A stretch of 64,000 nt of DNA, from positions 186,001-250,000 of the forward strand of contig JAFAFE010000007.1 in the NCBI GenBank assembly GCA_023423655.1. The letters are read 5' to 3'. Source of the stretch: Pseudomonadota bacterium. GTDB lineage: Bacteria; Pseudomonadota; Alphaproteobacteria; Sphingomonadales; Sphingomonadaceae. Position 1 is the first letter of the stretch. Every line of letters starts with the position of its first letter. Under the pieces are notes generated by a model. That model was given only the letters and a program-made list of their open reading frames with translations, did not search any database and had not been told where the DNA came from. Shown here in pieces: positions 17,618-25,699 of the stretch. The translations under genes and the position numbers were made by a program.

Positions 17618-18631
17618 TTATGCCTGAAGCAGCTTGCCGATGACACCGGCGGTATCGACCATGCGGTTCGAAAAACCCCATTCATTGTCATACCAGCTCA
17701 ACACGCGCACCAGCTTGCCGTCGATGACGGCAGTTTCAAGGCTGTCGATGGTCGAACTGGCCGGATCATGGTTGAAGTCGATCGAAACCAGCGGCTCGTC
17801 GGTATAGGCCAGCACGCCCTTGAGCGGGCCTTCGGCGGCAGCTTTAAGGAGCGCGTTGACTTCTTCCGCCGTGGTTTCGCGCGACGGCGTGAAGGTCAGG
17901 TCCACCACCGACACATTAGGGGTCGGCACGCGGATCGACGAGCCATCAAGCTTGCCCTTCAATTCAGGAAGAACAAGACCGACAGCCGCAGCCGCACCGG
18001 TCGAGGTCGGGATCATCGACATCGCCGCCGCGCGCGCACGGCGCGGATCGGAATGGATTTGGTCGAGGATCTTCTGGTCATTGGTATAAGCGTGAATGGT
18101 CGTCATCAGGCCGCGCTCGATACCGATGCTTTCATTCAGCACCTTAGCGAACGGCGCGAGGCAGTTGGTGGTGCAGGAGGCATTCGACACGATGGTATGT
18201 TCGGCGGTCAGCTTGTCATGGTTGACGCCATAGACAACGGTGAGGTCGACTTCCTTGGCGGGGGCCGAAATCAGCACGCGCTTGGCACTGGCATCAAGAT
18301 GCTTCTGCCCGCCTTCACGGTTGGTGAAGAAACCGGTACATTCCAGCGCAATATCAACGCCATTGGCTGCATGGGGCAGATTGGCGGGATCGCGCTCGGC
18401 GGTCACCTGGATGCGCTTGCCGCTGATGACGAGGTCATTACCGTCGACTTCGACCGTGCCGTTGAACGCGCCATGGACGGAATCACGCTTGAACAGCAGC
18501 GCATTGGCCTTGGCGTCGGCGAGATCGTTGATTGACACCAGTTCCAGACCGCAATCCGGACGCTCCAAAATGGCGCGCGCGACATTGCGCCCGATGCGAC
18601 CGAAACCGTTGATAGCAACCTTAATAGCCAT
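17618..18631 (-). CDS. gap: Glyceraldehyde-3-phosphate dehydrogenase
   Basis: Converts glyceraldehyde 3-phosphate to 1,3-bisphosphoglycerate. The 337-residue protein has the Rossmann start I-N-G-F-G-R-I-G-R and the catalytic motif S-N-A-S-C-T-T-N (Cys153). Asp36 after the second strand favours NAD. I start at the ATG at 18631 because AGGAG lies ten bases upstream. It follows tkt by 30 bases. Confidence 0.97.
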   Translation of the reverse strand: MAIKVAINGFGRIGRNVARAILERPDCGLELVSINDLADAKANALLFKRDSVHGAFNGTVEVDGNDLVISGKRIQVTAERDPANLPHAANGVDIALECTGFFTNREGGQKHLDASAKRVLISAPAKEVDLTVVYGVNHDKLTAEHTIVSNASCTTNCLAPFAKVLNESIGIERGLMTTIHAYTNDQKILDQIHSDPRRARAAAMSMIPTSTGAAAAVGLVLPELKGKLDGSSIRVPTPNVSVVDLTFTPSRETTAEEVNALLKAAAEGPLKGVLAYTDEPLVSIDFNHDPASSTIDSLETAVIDGKLVRVLSWYDNEWGFSNRMVDTAGVIGKLLQA

Positions 18632-18661
18632 GGTGGTGAAACTCCTAAGAGGCAAAAATAA

Positions 18662-20629
18662 TCAGGAAAGGGCGGAAAGAATTTTGGGGGCAATCTGGTC
18701 GGCGGTAAGACCAAAATGCTGGTAGAGATCGTCAATGGGGGCCGATGCGCCAAAGCTGTCGACGCCAAAGCGAAAGCCATCGCGGCCAGTATAGCGTTCC
18801 CAGCCAAAGGTGGTGCCCGCTTCGATAGATACGATCAGCGCGTCGTGAGGCAGCAAATCGGCGCGGTAGGCGGCATCCTGTGCATCGAATAATTCGGTGC
18901 AGGGCATCGAAACCACATCCGCGCCATGCCCTTGTTCTTCAAGGAGAGCCGCCACAGCCACCGCGATTTCAACCTCGGAACCCGTCGCGACCAGCACGAC
19001 TTTGCGGGGACCACTGGCGGCCTTGAGACGATAAGCACCCTTGGCCGAGCGGTTTTCCGCCGAAGCTTCGGTGCGGAGTTGCGGTAAATTCTGGCGGGTG
19101 AGCGCCAGCACGGTGGGCGCGGTTTCCGACTTGATCGCCAAGTCCCAACACTCAGCGGTTTCGACCACATCGGCGGGGCGCATGACGAGCAGATTCGGCA
19201 TAGCGCGCAGGCTTTGCAGATGCTCGATCGGCTGGTGCGTCGGGCCGTCTTCGCCAAGCCCGATACTGTCATGGGTCAGCACATAAATGACCCGCTGCCG
19301 CTGGAGCGCCGACAAGCGTATTGCGCCGCGACAATAATCGGCAAACACAAGGAAAGTGCCGCCATAAGGAATGATACCCCCATGCAAGGCCATGCCGTTC
19401 ATCGCGGCAGCCATGCCGAATTCGCGGATGCCATAATAAATATAGCGGCCCGCATAATCGTCGGCGGTCAAAGGCAGGGTCGATTTGGTCTTGGTGTTGT
19501 TCGAGCCGGTGAGGTCCGCAGAACCGCCGACCATCGCCGGTATAACCGCCGTCATCGCTTCCAAAGCCATTTCCGAAGCTTTGCGCGTTGCAACCTTTTG
19601 CGGCGCGGCAATGAGGCCATCGACATAGGGCTTGAGCCAATCAGCCGCAGGCAGCTCGCCCGCCATCTGGTTCAAAAATTCTTTTGATTTGGAATGGGAT
19701 ATAACGCGATCTTCCCACGCTTTATGCGCATCCTTGCCCTTGGCACCAATGGCAAGACAAGCATCGCGAATGTCCGCCGGAATTTCAAAGGCCGGATAAT
19801 CCCAGCCCAGATTTTTGCGCGCAGCGGCGATTTCGTCGGCCCCGAGCGGCGCGCCGTGGGTTGCGGAGGTGCCTTCCTTATTGGGTGCGCCCTTGCCGAT
19901 GACGGTCTTGCACGCGATCAGCGACGGGCGCGGATCGGCAGCAGCCTCGCTCAATGCCCGGCGGATGTCGGCATAATCATGCCCGTCACAGCGCACCACA
20001 TGCCAACCGGTCGCGGCATAGCGCGCCGGAATATCTTCATTGGTCGAAAGCGCGGTCGCGCCGTCAATCGTGATTCTGTTATCGTCCCACAACACATTGA
20101 GGCGACCCAGTTGCAAATGGCCAGCCAGACCAATGGCTTCATGGTTGATGCCTTCCATCAGGCAGCCGTCCCCTGCTATCACCCAAGTCTTATGGTCAAC
20201 CAGATCGTCGCCATAGACCGCATTCAGATGCCGCTCGGCAATCGCCATGCCGACCGCCATCGCAAGCCCCTGCCCCAGCGGCCCCGTCGTACATTCCACG
20301 CCTTCGAGCATGAAATTTTCCGGGTGGCCCGCGCACGGGCTTTTAAGCTGGCGGAAATTGCGGATGTCCTCGATGGTCGGGCGCTCATACCCCGTCAAAT
20401 GCAACAGCGCATAAATCAGCATCGAGCCATGTCCTGCCGACAGGACAAAACGGTCGCGATCCTGCCATTTCGGCGCGGCGGGATCATATTTGAGGAAATC
20501 GGAGAATAGCACCGTCGCCACATCGGCCATGCCCATCGGCATCCCCGGGTGACCGCTATTGGCAGCCTGAACGGCGTCCATCGACAAAGCCCGGATGGCG
20601 TTGGCGAGCGAAATTTCAGGCATGGCCAT
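18662..20629 (-). CDS. tkt: Transketolase
   Basis: Thiamine-diphosphate enzyme of the pentose phosphate pathway, 655 residues. Motifs seen are the substrate histidine in N-S-G-H-P-G-M-P near residues 24-31, the ThDP-binding G-D-G-C-L-M-E-G near 152-159, and the later D-S-I-G-L-G-E-D-G-P-T-H-Q-P. Two possible ATG starts are six bases apart; I kept the first. It heads the tkt-gap-pgk-fda-thiE operon; the last gene makes the cofactor precursor this enzyme needs. Confidence 0.97.
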   Translation of the reverse strand: MAMPEISLANAIRALSMDAVQAANSGHPGMPMGMADVATVLFSDFLKYDPAAPKWQDRDRFVLSAGHGSMLIYALLHLTGYERPTIEDIRNFRQLKSPCAGHPENFMLEGVECTTGPLGQGLAMAVGMAIAERHLNAVYGDDLVDHKTWVIAGDGCLMEGINHEAIGLAGHLQLGRLNVLWDDNRITIDGATALSTNEDIPARYAATGWHVVRCDGHDYADIRRALSEAAADPRPSLIACKTVIGKGAPNKEGTSATHGAPLGADEIAAARKNLGWDYPAFEIPADIRDACLAIGAKGKDAHKAWEDRVISHSKSKEFLNQMAGELPAADWLKPYVDGLIAAPQKVATRKASEMALEAMTAVIPAMVGGSADLTGSNNTKTKSTLPLTADDYAGRYIYYGIREFGMAAAMNGMALHGGIIPYGGTFLVFADYCRGAIRLSALQRQRVIYVLTHDSIGLGEDGPTHQPIEHLQSLRAMPNLLVMRPADVVETAECWDLAIKSETAPTVLALTRQNLPQLRTEASAENRSAKGAYRLKAASGPRKVVLVATGSEVEIAVAVAALLEEQGHGADVVSMPCTELFDAQDAAYRADLLPHDALIVSIEAGTTFGWERYTGRDGFRFGVDSFGASAPIDDLYQHFGLTADQIAPKILSALS

Positions 20630-20856
20630 GATTTAAAGCATCTCTTCTGTTGACATCAGCAAGGCACAGCGTCGTCAGGGTCGAGTCGCTGTCGCCAACC
20701 CTTTGCGTCGGCAGGCCGAGAAGGTCAACCGCCGCTAAGGTAATAACTGACTTTTGAAACGCCTTATCTCCGGTCAATCCGAAGTTCGGCACGGGCAAAC
20801 CGCCCCCGCAGCGGCGGGGCATTGCCAAGGGGGAGATTTTTGGTAAACCGGTTTCT

Positions 20857-21054
20857 ATGACTAAAGCGGATGAGGGACAGGCGCTCCAGCAATTGGCCGA
20901 GGCCATATCGCGCCTTGAAAAAACAATCACGGACCAAGCGGCACAGCAACCGGCCAACGAGTTGAAAGTCGCGCGCAAACACGCGGCTTTGCGCGCCGAA
21001 GTGACGCAAACCTTGCGCGACCTTGATAGTATATTGGAGGCGCAACATGGGTGA
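20857..21054 (+). CDS. Small coiled-coil protein upstream of zapA
   Basis: A 65-residue acidic protein, mostly alpha-helical with heptad-like spacing (A-I-S-R-L-E-K-T-I around residues 16-24 and A-E-V-T-Q-T-L-R-D-L-D near 47-57). It overlaps the zapA start by eight bases, so the two are translationally linked. I do not recognise it; the size, coiled-coil character and position suggest a partner of ZapA or FtsZ in the divisome. No strong ribosome site sits directly in front of its ATG. Confidence 0.75.
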   Translation: MTKADEGQALQQLAEAISRLEKTITDQAAQQPANELKVARKHAALRAEVTQTLRDLDSILEAQHG

Positions 21055-21352
21055 TGTGCGTTTGACGGTAGCGGGCCGTCCTTATGATGTAGCGTGCGCC
21101 GACGGCGACGAGCCGCACCTCCAGAAACTCGCCGCGCTGGTCGATGAAAAGGCGCAGCAAGCGCGGCTGGTCGTCGGCGATGTCAATGAAGCGCGGATAT
21201 TATTGTTCGCGGCCATCTTTATGGCGGACGAATTGCAAAATGCGCGCGCCAATGCCGAAAAAAGCGAAGAGCGCCCCGACCTTACGCCGGGCCTCTTGGA
21301 AATGGCCGCGCGCATTAACCGGCTGGCGGACAGCATCGCGGCCAAAAACTAA
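21047..21352 (+). CDS. zapA: Cell division protein ZapA
   Basis: Binds and bundles FtsZ at the division site. The 101-residue protein has the N-terminal globular part (V-R-L-T-V-A-G-R-P-Y-D-V) followed by a helical part. I start at the ATG at 21047, eight codons inside the longest frame, because TTGGAGG lies seven bases upstream and the product then opens M-G-D-V-R-L as usual. Downstream lies the expected 6S RNA region and then 5-formyl-THF cyclo-ligase. Confidence 0.93.
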   Translation: MGDVRLTVAGRPYDVACADGDEPHLQKLAALVDEKAQQARLVVGDVNEARILLFAAIFMADELQNARANAEKSEERPDLTPGLLEMAARINRLADSIAAKN

Positions 21353-21399
21353 GGCGCTGAAATCCCGCACATACGCGAAACGCCGCTGCGCTCTTGTGC

Positions 21400-21590
21400 C
21401 CCGGCCATGGCTCCCATATATATCGGGCGACGGGTACTGCCCGGTGCGCGCTTTTTGCGAACATCCCTGAGGCGATATAACATCCAAGGGGGCTGTCCCT
21501 GTCCGGATCCTGGTCCGGAATAAATGGTCCCCACCTGACGTTTTGGCGTCAGAGGATATTCCAGCAAACGGCCATGGCGGTCCCGTCACC
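21400..21590 (+). ncRNA. ssrS: Probable 6S RNA (ends approximate)
   Basis: The 337-base gap between zapA and the 5-formyl-THF cyclo-ligase gene is the standard place for 6S RNA, which binds sigma70 holoenzyme. The gap holds no credible protein gene but is rich in pairing. GCCATGGC words at about 21413 and 21571 could close the outer stem. TCCGGA...TCCGGA and CTGACGttttggCGTCAG form inner hairpins, and CGGGC...GCCCG lies on the 5' side. Synteny is the main evidence; the exact ends and the open central bubble were not modelled. Confidence 0.6.
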
Positions 21591-21689
21591 TTATAATAAA
21601 CGTCCTGACAAGTGCGCCGAATGATAAAGGCCATGAACGCCTTGAACGCACACATCCCTTAAAGCCGAACGAGCCGAAAGCGTCCCGCA

Positions 21690-22289
21690 TTGCCCGATCT
21701 CCCGCCGGATAAACCGTCCCCGATTGATACCGCCAAGCGTGAATTACGCGCGCGTTTACGGCACAGACGCGACCAATTTGTCGCGCATATCAATCCGCGC
21801 CACCGCGCCGTGATGTTCGGTATTGCCCCCTCCCCTTTGCGCGCCTTGCTCACCGAGCATCGCATCATCGGGGCCTATGCCGCTATGGGAGCGGAGGCCG
21901 ATATTCTCCCCATGCTTGCCGCGTCACTGGGCGCAGGGCAGAGCCTCGCCCTCCCCTATTTCACCGCGCGCGATACGCCGATGCTTTTCCGCTCTTGGTC
22001 GCCCGGTGATGCACTGGAAACCGGCCCCTATAAAGTGCCGCAACCGCGCGCCGGTGCTGCCACTGTCACACCCGACCTCCTCATGATGCCGTTGCTCGGT
22101 TTTGACCGCGCGCTTAACCGCATCGGGCAGGGTGGCGGCCATTATGACCGCTATTGCGCCGCGCACCCTCAAGCGGTGCGCGTCGGTATCGCTTGGGATG
22201 TGCAGGAAATTGACCTTGTGCCGACAGAGGCTACAGATGTTCCGCTAAACGCCATATTGACGCAAAATGAATGGATAAGTGCCGCATGA
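21690..22289 (+). CDS. ygfA: 5-formyltetrahydrofolate cyclo-ligase
   Basis: Returns 5-formyl-THF to the active folate pool using ATP. The 199-residue protein has the family core: K-R-E-L-R-A-R-L-R near the N terminus, then P-L-L-G-F-D near 130, and the glycine-rich R-I-G-Q-G-G-G-H-Y-D-R-Y near 141-152. The start is probably the TTG at 21690; the first in-frame ATG is 41 codons later and would remove conserved residues. It overlaps the next gene by four bases. Confidence 0.9.
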   Translation: MPDLPPDKPSPIDTAKRELRARLRHRRDQFVAHINPRHRAVMFGIAPSPLRALLTEHRIIGAYAAMGAEADILPMLAASLGAGQSLALPYFTARDTPMLFRSWSPGDALETGPYKVPQPRAGAATVTPDLLMMPLLGFDRALNRIGQGGGHYDRYCAAHPQAVRVGIAWDVQEIDLVPTEATDVPLNAILTQNEWISAA

Positions 22290-22507
22290 GTGACGAACAA
22301 TATCAGCCAAGCTGGCGCAAACCTGCAGGCATGGCGTTAATGCTCGCGATTATCGGTGTGTGGGCGTTTATCATTGCCTCGTTCAATGCCGAGATCGGCC
22401 AGCTTCATATCGCGCTGCAACTTATCATTTATGCGGTGGCAGGCATTATCTGGATTGCACCGATGAAGCCGCTGTTGCGCTGGATGCAAACAGGTCGCTG
22501 GCGCTAA
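22286..22507 (+). CDS. DUF2842 membrane protein
   Basis: A 73-residue protein with two membrane helices and the conserved ending I-W-I-A-P-M-K-P-L-L-R-W-M. It fits the DUF2842 family found in alphaproteobacteria; its function is unknown. The ATG overlaps the stop of the cyclo-ligase gene (ATGA), so it is the last gene of the zapA-side unit. A strong terminator follows about 20 bases later. Confidence 0.85.
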   Translation: MSDEQYQPSWRKPAGMALMLAIIGVWAFIIASFNAEIGQLHIALQLIIYAVAGIIWIAPMKPLLRWMQTGRWR

Positions 22508-22528
22508 GCGTCGCGCACGACGCATAAG

Positions 22529-22565
22529 AAAAAAGGCACCGTCGCTAATGCGATAGTGCCTTTTT
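22529..22565. terminator. Bidirectional Rho-independent terminator
   Basis: GGCAC..TCGC-taat-GCGA..GTGCC forms a nine-pair hairpin with one internal mismatch. It is flanked by six A on the left and five T on the right, so it can stop both the plus-strand DUF2842 transcript and the minus-strand tRNA-Asp transcript. Confidence 0.88.
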
Positions 22566-22591
22566 CTACATTTCCATTTCCATGAAGGAAA

Positions 22592-22668
22592 TGGCGCGAG
22601 TGACGGGGCTCGAACCCGCGACCTTCGGCGTGACAGGCCGACACTCTAACCAACTGAGCTACACCCGC
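22592..22668 (-). tRNA. tRNA-Asp (GTC)
   Basis: On the minus strand the 77-base sequence begins GCGGGTGTAGCTCAG and ends with an encoded CCA. The anticodon arm reads GGCCT-GTC-ACGCC, and the T arm contains GGTTCGAGCCC. All arms pair as in tRNA-Asp, and the acceptor ends match. Confidence 0.97.
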
Positions 22669-22684
22669 GTGGTGTGGAGCCGCG

Positions 22685-22713
22685 CAAATATGGAAGCATT
22701 GCTCCCCTGTCAA
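22685..22713 (-). promoter_or_regulatory. Sigma70-type promoter of tRNA-Asp
   Basis: On the minus strand a perfect -35 TTGACA (22713-22708) is followed by 17 bases and the -10-like TATTTG (22690-22685). The -10 is 16 bases from the tRNA 5' end, with a GC-rich stretch between, as expected for a stringently controlled stable-RNA promoter. Confidence 0.7.
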
Positions 22714-22747
22714 CAGCCTAGTCACAATTTAGCAAAAATTTCCGCCT

Positions 22748-23893
22748 TTACGCTTCGTCATCATGGGTAAGCGTGCCCGATTCAAACAGGAAGCCCGCCA
22801 AATCGGGCGTTCCGGTGGCTTTGAGCACGGTCTGTAGTATAATCAGGATCGGAACCGCGAGCAGCGCGCCGGGCGTTCCCCACACCCAACCCCAAAAACT
22901 GAGCGACACCAGAATCAATAAAGGATTGATGGTGAGGCGCCGCCCGAGGATCATCGGCGTCACAATATTCGCCTCGATTGTATGCAGCGCGAAATAGACG
23001 AGCGCGGGCAAGATAGCGAGTTCGATACGGTCGAAACTCATCAAGCCGCCCAAGGCCAGCAGCATGATGCCAAGAATGGGGCCGAGATAGGGAACGAAAT
23101 TGAACAAAGCGACAATCCCGCCCCACATTAAAGGCGACGGCATACCGAGCATCCACAGGATGAGCGCGACCGCCGCGCCCAACAGCGCATTAATGATCGT
23201 GATGGTGGTGAGATAGGAAGAGGTCGAATTCACGACATTCTGGATCACCCGCGCGGTTTCGAGAGCGGTGTCGAAATTTTCGCGGTTATTGATTGTGCGC
23301 TTGCGCAGACGGGTCCAGCCCGCAAGGAAGAAAAACACCGCGAGAATGGCGAAAAATATCTGGATGGCGGCGGCGGGCGCGCTCCCTGCAATAAAATCGA
23401 GCAGCGAACGCGGCGCTTCAATCGCGACCGCGCGCGCCTGCGCACTGGTGCCGCTCGCGACCGATTGCAGGATGCGGTCAACGAATCGCTGTAGGTTCGC
23501 ATAAAAATCAATCAGCGGTGACAAGGTTGCCTGTATCTTGGGCAGCCGGTCGGGAAGCTCGATAAACCAGTCGGTTGCCGGCACGATGATGACCGCGAGT
23601 GCCCCATTCACCAGAATCAGAAACAGGATGACGCAAATCGCCGATGCGATCATCGAGGGAAAGCCGCGCCGCTCCAGCCATTCAAGCGCAGGCACCAGCG
23701 CAATCGCAATAACCAGCGCGGCGGTCAGCGGCAGGAAAAACTCCGCCCCCGCCCGCAACGCAAAGGGCAAAGCCAGAAAAACAAGAATCGCCGAGGTGAG
23801 CGCAATCGAGGCAAGCAAACGGTCGCGTCCCCGCCCGCCATTTTCACGCGGCGCGCCATTTTCACTCTGCTCCGGCGGTCCTGATGACGTCAT
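22748..23893 (-). CDS. AI-2E family (PerM/DUF20) membrane transporter
   Basis: A 381-residue inner-membrane protein. After a polar N terminus of about 25 residues come two helices, then a third near residue 75-95. A soluble region of about 100 residues follows, then the conserved C-terminal half with several helices and P-Y-L-G-P-I-L-G near 266-273. This is the AI-2E/PerM family, whose members export varied substrates; despite the name a role in quorum sensing should not be assumed. It is a single gene, divergent from the surface-protein cluster to its right. Confidence 0.88.
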   Translation of the reverse strand: MTSSGPPEQSENGAPRENGGRGRDRLLASIALTSAILVFLALPFALRAGAEFFLPLTAALVIAIALVPALEWLERRGFPSMIASAICVILFLILVNGALAVIIVPATDWFIELPDRLPKIQATLSPLIDFYANLQRFVDRILQSVASGTSAQARAVAIEAPRSLLDFIAGSAPAAAIQIFFAILAVFFFLAGWTRLRKRTINNRENFDTALETARVIQNVVNSTSSYLTTITIINALLGAAVALILWMLGMPSPLMWGGIVALFNFVPYLGPILGIMLLALGGLMSFDRIELAILPALVYFALHTIEANIVTPMILGRRLTINPLLILVSLSFWGWVWGTPGALLAVPILIILQTVLKATGTPDLAGFLFESGTLTHDDEA

Positions 23894-23979
23894 GGCATTT
23901 TGTAAACTCTTGTACCCGCCATTTCGTTAACGTCCGGCGGAAGGACTTAAGCATAGCATTAATGGCGCTTTTGTCATTC

Positions 23980-24012
23980 TGCAACGCATCACATTTTACG
24001 TGGTGCAATGCA
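23980..24012. promoter_or_regulatory. Imperfect palindrome upstream of the DUF11 cluster, possible operator
   Basis: TGCAACGCATCAC and GTGGTGCAATGCA are inverted copies (10 of 13 positions) separated by seven bases. They lie in an AT-rich 198-base gap about 80 bases before the first gene of the surface cluster. The symmetry suggests a dimeric regulator site; no regulator gene lies next to it. Confidence 0.35.
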
Positions 24013-24091
24013 AAATCTTAACTAAATATTTTCCTTTTTTATGCAAATAAGCGGCGACAAATAATCACTATTTCCGCTTGGAGCATTTTAC

Positions 24092-25129
24092 ATGACGGTC
24101 GCCATTACGGCTTTTGTTAAGCAAAAGAACCGCATAACTTTACGCGCTGGCGCCGCCAGCATTGCATTTGCCGTCATGGCTTTGCCGACAGCGTCGCACG
24201 CTGCAGGCACGCTTGCCGGTTCAACCATTTCGAACACCGCGTCGGCCAGCTATGATAATGGCGGCGGAACGACGACGATCACGTCAAACCCCGTGGACAT
24301 TAAAGTCGACGAATTGCTTGACGTGACGGTCGCTGGCACCGACCCTGGCGATGTCGCCACTACACCGGGCGCTGTGCAGAAAGATTATCTGACCTTTACT
24401 GTCACCAATAACGGCAATGGCGACGAAGCCTTTGTGCTGGGCACTATCGCGACCAATGGCGGCGACAATTATGATCCCACCAACGTCAAAATCTATATTG
24501 ATAGCGATGGCGACGGTAAGCTCGATCCGACCAAGGACACACTTTATACGCCCGGAACCAGCGATCCGGTGATCCAGCCTGACCAGTCGATCACCGTCTT
24601 TGTTCTGGCGGACACACCGGGAACCGTTGTCGATGGCAACCGCGCGGAAGTGGTGCTGACCGCCGAATCGAAAACGGTGCGCGACAATGGCAATAATAAT
24701 ACGCCGGGCTTCTCGATGGCGGGCCTTGGCACCGGCGGCAGCAATGCCGTGGTGGGTGCAACCGGCGCGGATGGCGAAGATAATGGCTTTTTCAAGGTTA
24801 GCGCCGCCACCGTCACGCTCGTCAAAACGCAGGTAGTGCGCGACCAGTTTGGCGGCAGCCAGCCGGTTCCGGGCGCAACCATCACCTACACCATTGTCGC
24901 AACGGCAGCCGGTAGCGGCGCGGTCGCAGGGCTTGTCATCACCGATCCGGTACCGGTCGGGACAACCTATCAGCCGGGCACCATCCGCCTCGGCGGGACT
25001 TCGCAGACCGATGGCGTTGACGGCGATGCGGGCAGCATCACCAGCAATATTGTGAGTGTGAATATCGGCGCATTGGCAGGGGGCCAATCGCGCAGCGTCA
25101 CTTTCGACGTCAAGATTAACGCCAATTAA
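24092..25129 (+). CDS. Secreted DUF11-like surface protein, first gene of cluster
   Basis: A 345-residue exported protein. The first 40 residues are a long signal peptide ending S-H-A-A. Next comes a motif shared with two neighbours (I-S-N-T-A-S-A-S-Y). A beta-rich domain follows, holding the calcium-loop-like D-S-D-G-D-G-K-L-D at residues 137-145. The C-terminal DUF11-type domain (about residues 240-345) carries V-P-G-A-T-I-T-Y-T-I and V-I-T-D-P-V-P-V-G-T-T-Y. TTGGAGC precedes the ATG. It is followed within 26 bases by the next cluster gene. No enzyme motif is visible; a structural or adhesive surface role is inferred. Confidence 0.85.
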   Translation: MTVAITAFVKQKNRITLRAGAASIAFAVMALPTASHAAGTLAGSTISNTASASYDNGGGTTTITSNPVDIKVDELLDVTVAGTDPGDVATTPGAVQKDYLTFTVTNNGNGDEAFVLGTIATNGGDNYDPTNVKIYIDSDGDGKLDPTKDTLYTPGTSDPVIQPDQSITVFVLADTPGTVVDGNRAEVVLTAESKTVRDNGNNNTPGFSMAGLGTGGSNAVVGATGADGEDNGFFKVSAATVTLVKTQVVRDQFGGSQPVPGATITYTIVATAAGSGAVAGLVITDPVPVGTTYQPGTIRLGGTSQTDGVDGDAGSITSNIVSVNIGALAGGQSRSVTFDVKINAN

Positions 25130-25155
25130 ACGGGGCAACGGGGGGCTGATTTTCC

Positions 25156-25620
25156 GTGATCAAGAAACTTGCATTGATAGTCGCACTGGCCTGTCCGGGC
25201 GTGGCTTTGGCGCATAGCCAGGTCGCGCTCGACAGCGATGTGTTTGTAGAAAAGCTGGTCAAGGACGCCACCGGGCGGACCAAGCTTGTCCTCGAACAAC
25301 CCAAAGCCGTGGTGCCGGGCGATAAGCTGGTGTTCGTTCTGAACTATCAGAATAAGAGCCAGGGCCCCGCCACCAATTTCATCGTCACCAACCCCATGCC
25401 TGCTGCGGTCGTCTTTCAAGGATCGGTCGATAGTGCGGCGCTGGTTTCGGTCGATGGTGGCCGCAACTGGGGGCCGCTTGCGGCGCTCAAGGTGCGTGAC
25501 CGTTCAGGGGCGCTGCGCCCCGCAAACCCTACGGATGTGACCCATGTCCGCTGGGCTTTTGTCAAACCCATCCCGGCCGGTTCCGCCGGTAAACTGATGT
25601 TCCGCGGCATCGTCCGGTAA
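25156..25620 (+). CDS. Small secreted DUF11-like protein, second gene of cluster
   Basis: A 154-residue exported protein starting at GTG, with signal peptide to about residue 19 (G-V-A-L-A-H). The mature part is essentially one DUF11-like beta-sandwich: V-V-P-G-D-K-L-V-F-V-L-N-Y near residues 52-64, then F-I-V-T-N-P-M-P and, at the end, G-S-A-G-K-L-M-F-R-G. Unlike its neighbours it lacks the N-T-A-x-x-S-Y motif and the calcium-like loop. It has no cysteines after the signal peptide. Function unknown; it may be a minor subunit or chaperone of the surface system. Confidence 0.83.
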   Translation: MIKKLALIVALACPGVALAHSQVALDSDVFVEKLVKDATGRTKLVLEQPKAVVPGDKLVFVLNYQNKSQGPATNFIVTNPMPAAVVFQGSVDSAALVSVDGGRNWGPLAALKVRDRSGALRPANPTDVTHVRWAFVKPIPAGSAGKLMFRGIVR

Positions 25621-25699
25621 TTTTCAAGCGGGCCGCAACAGGATTACCGGCGGCGTTTTTTCGGTGGTCCAATTTTTACATAAACCAAGGAATACAGCA

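Noticed and set aside
17111..18535. A 474-codon open frame opposite gap and pgk
   Set aside because: It crosses the boundary of two well-supported genes on the other strand and has no recognisable domain; it is a codon-bias shadow.
20616..20978. A 120-codon minus-strand frame between tkt and the zapA region
   Set aside because: It has no ribosome site or domain and runs antisense to the small coiled-coil gene; the gap more likely holds the promoters of the two divergent units.
22504..22770. Small open frames over tRNA-Asp on both strands
   Set aside because: The residues G-V-A-Q-L-V-R-V and V-T-G-L-E-P-A-T are the well-known false translations of tRNA genes.
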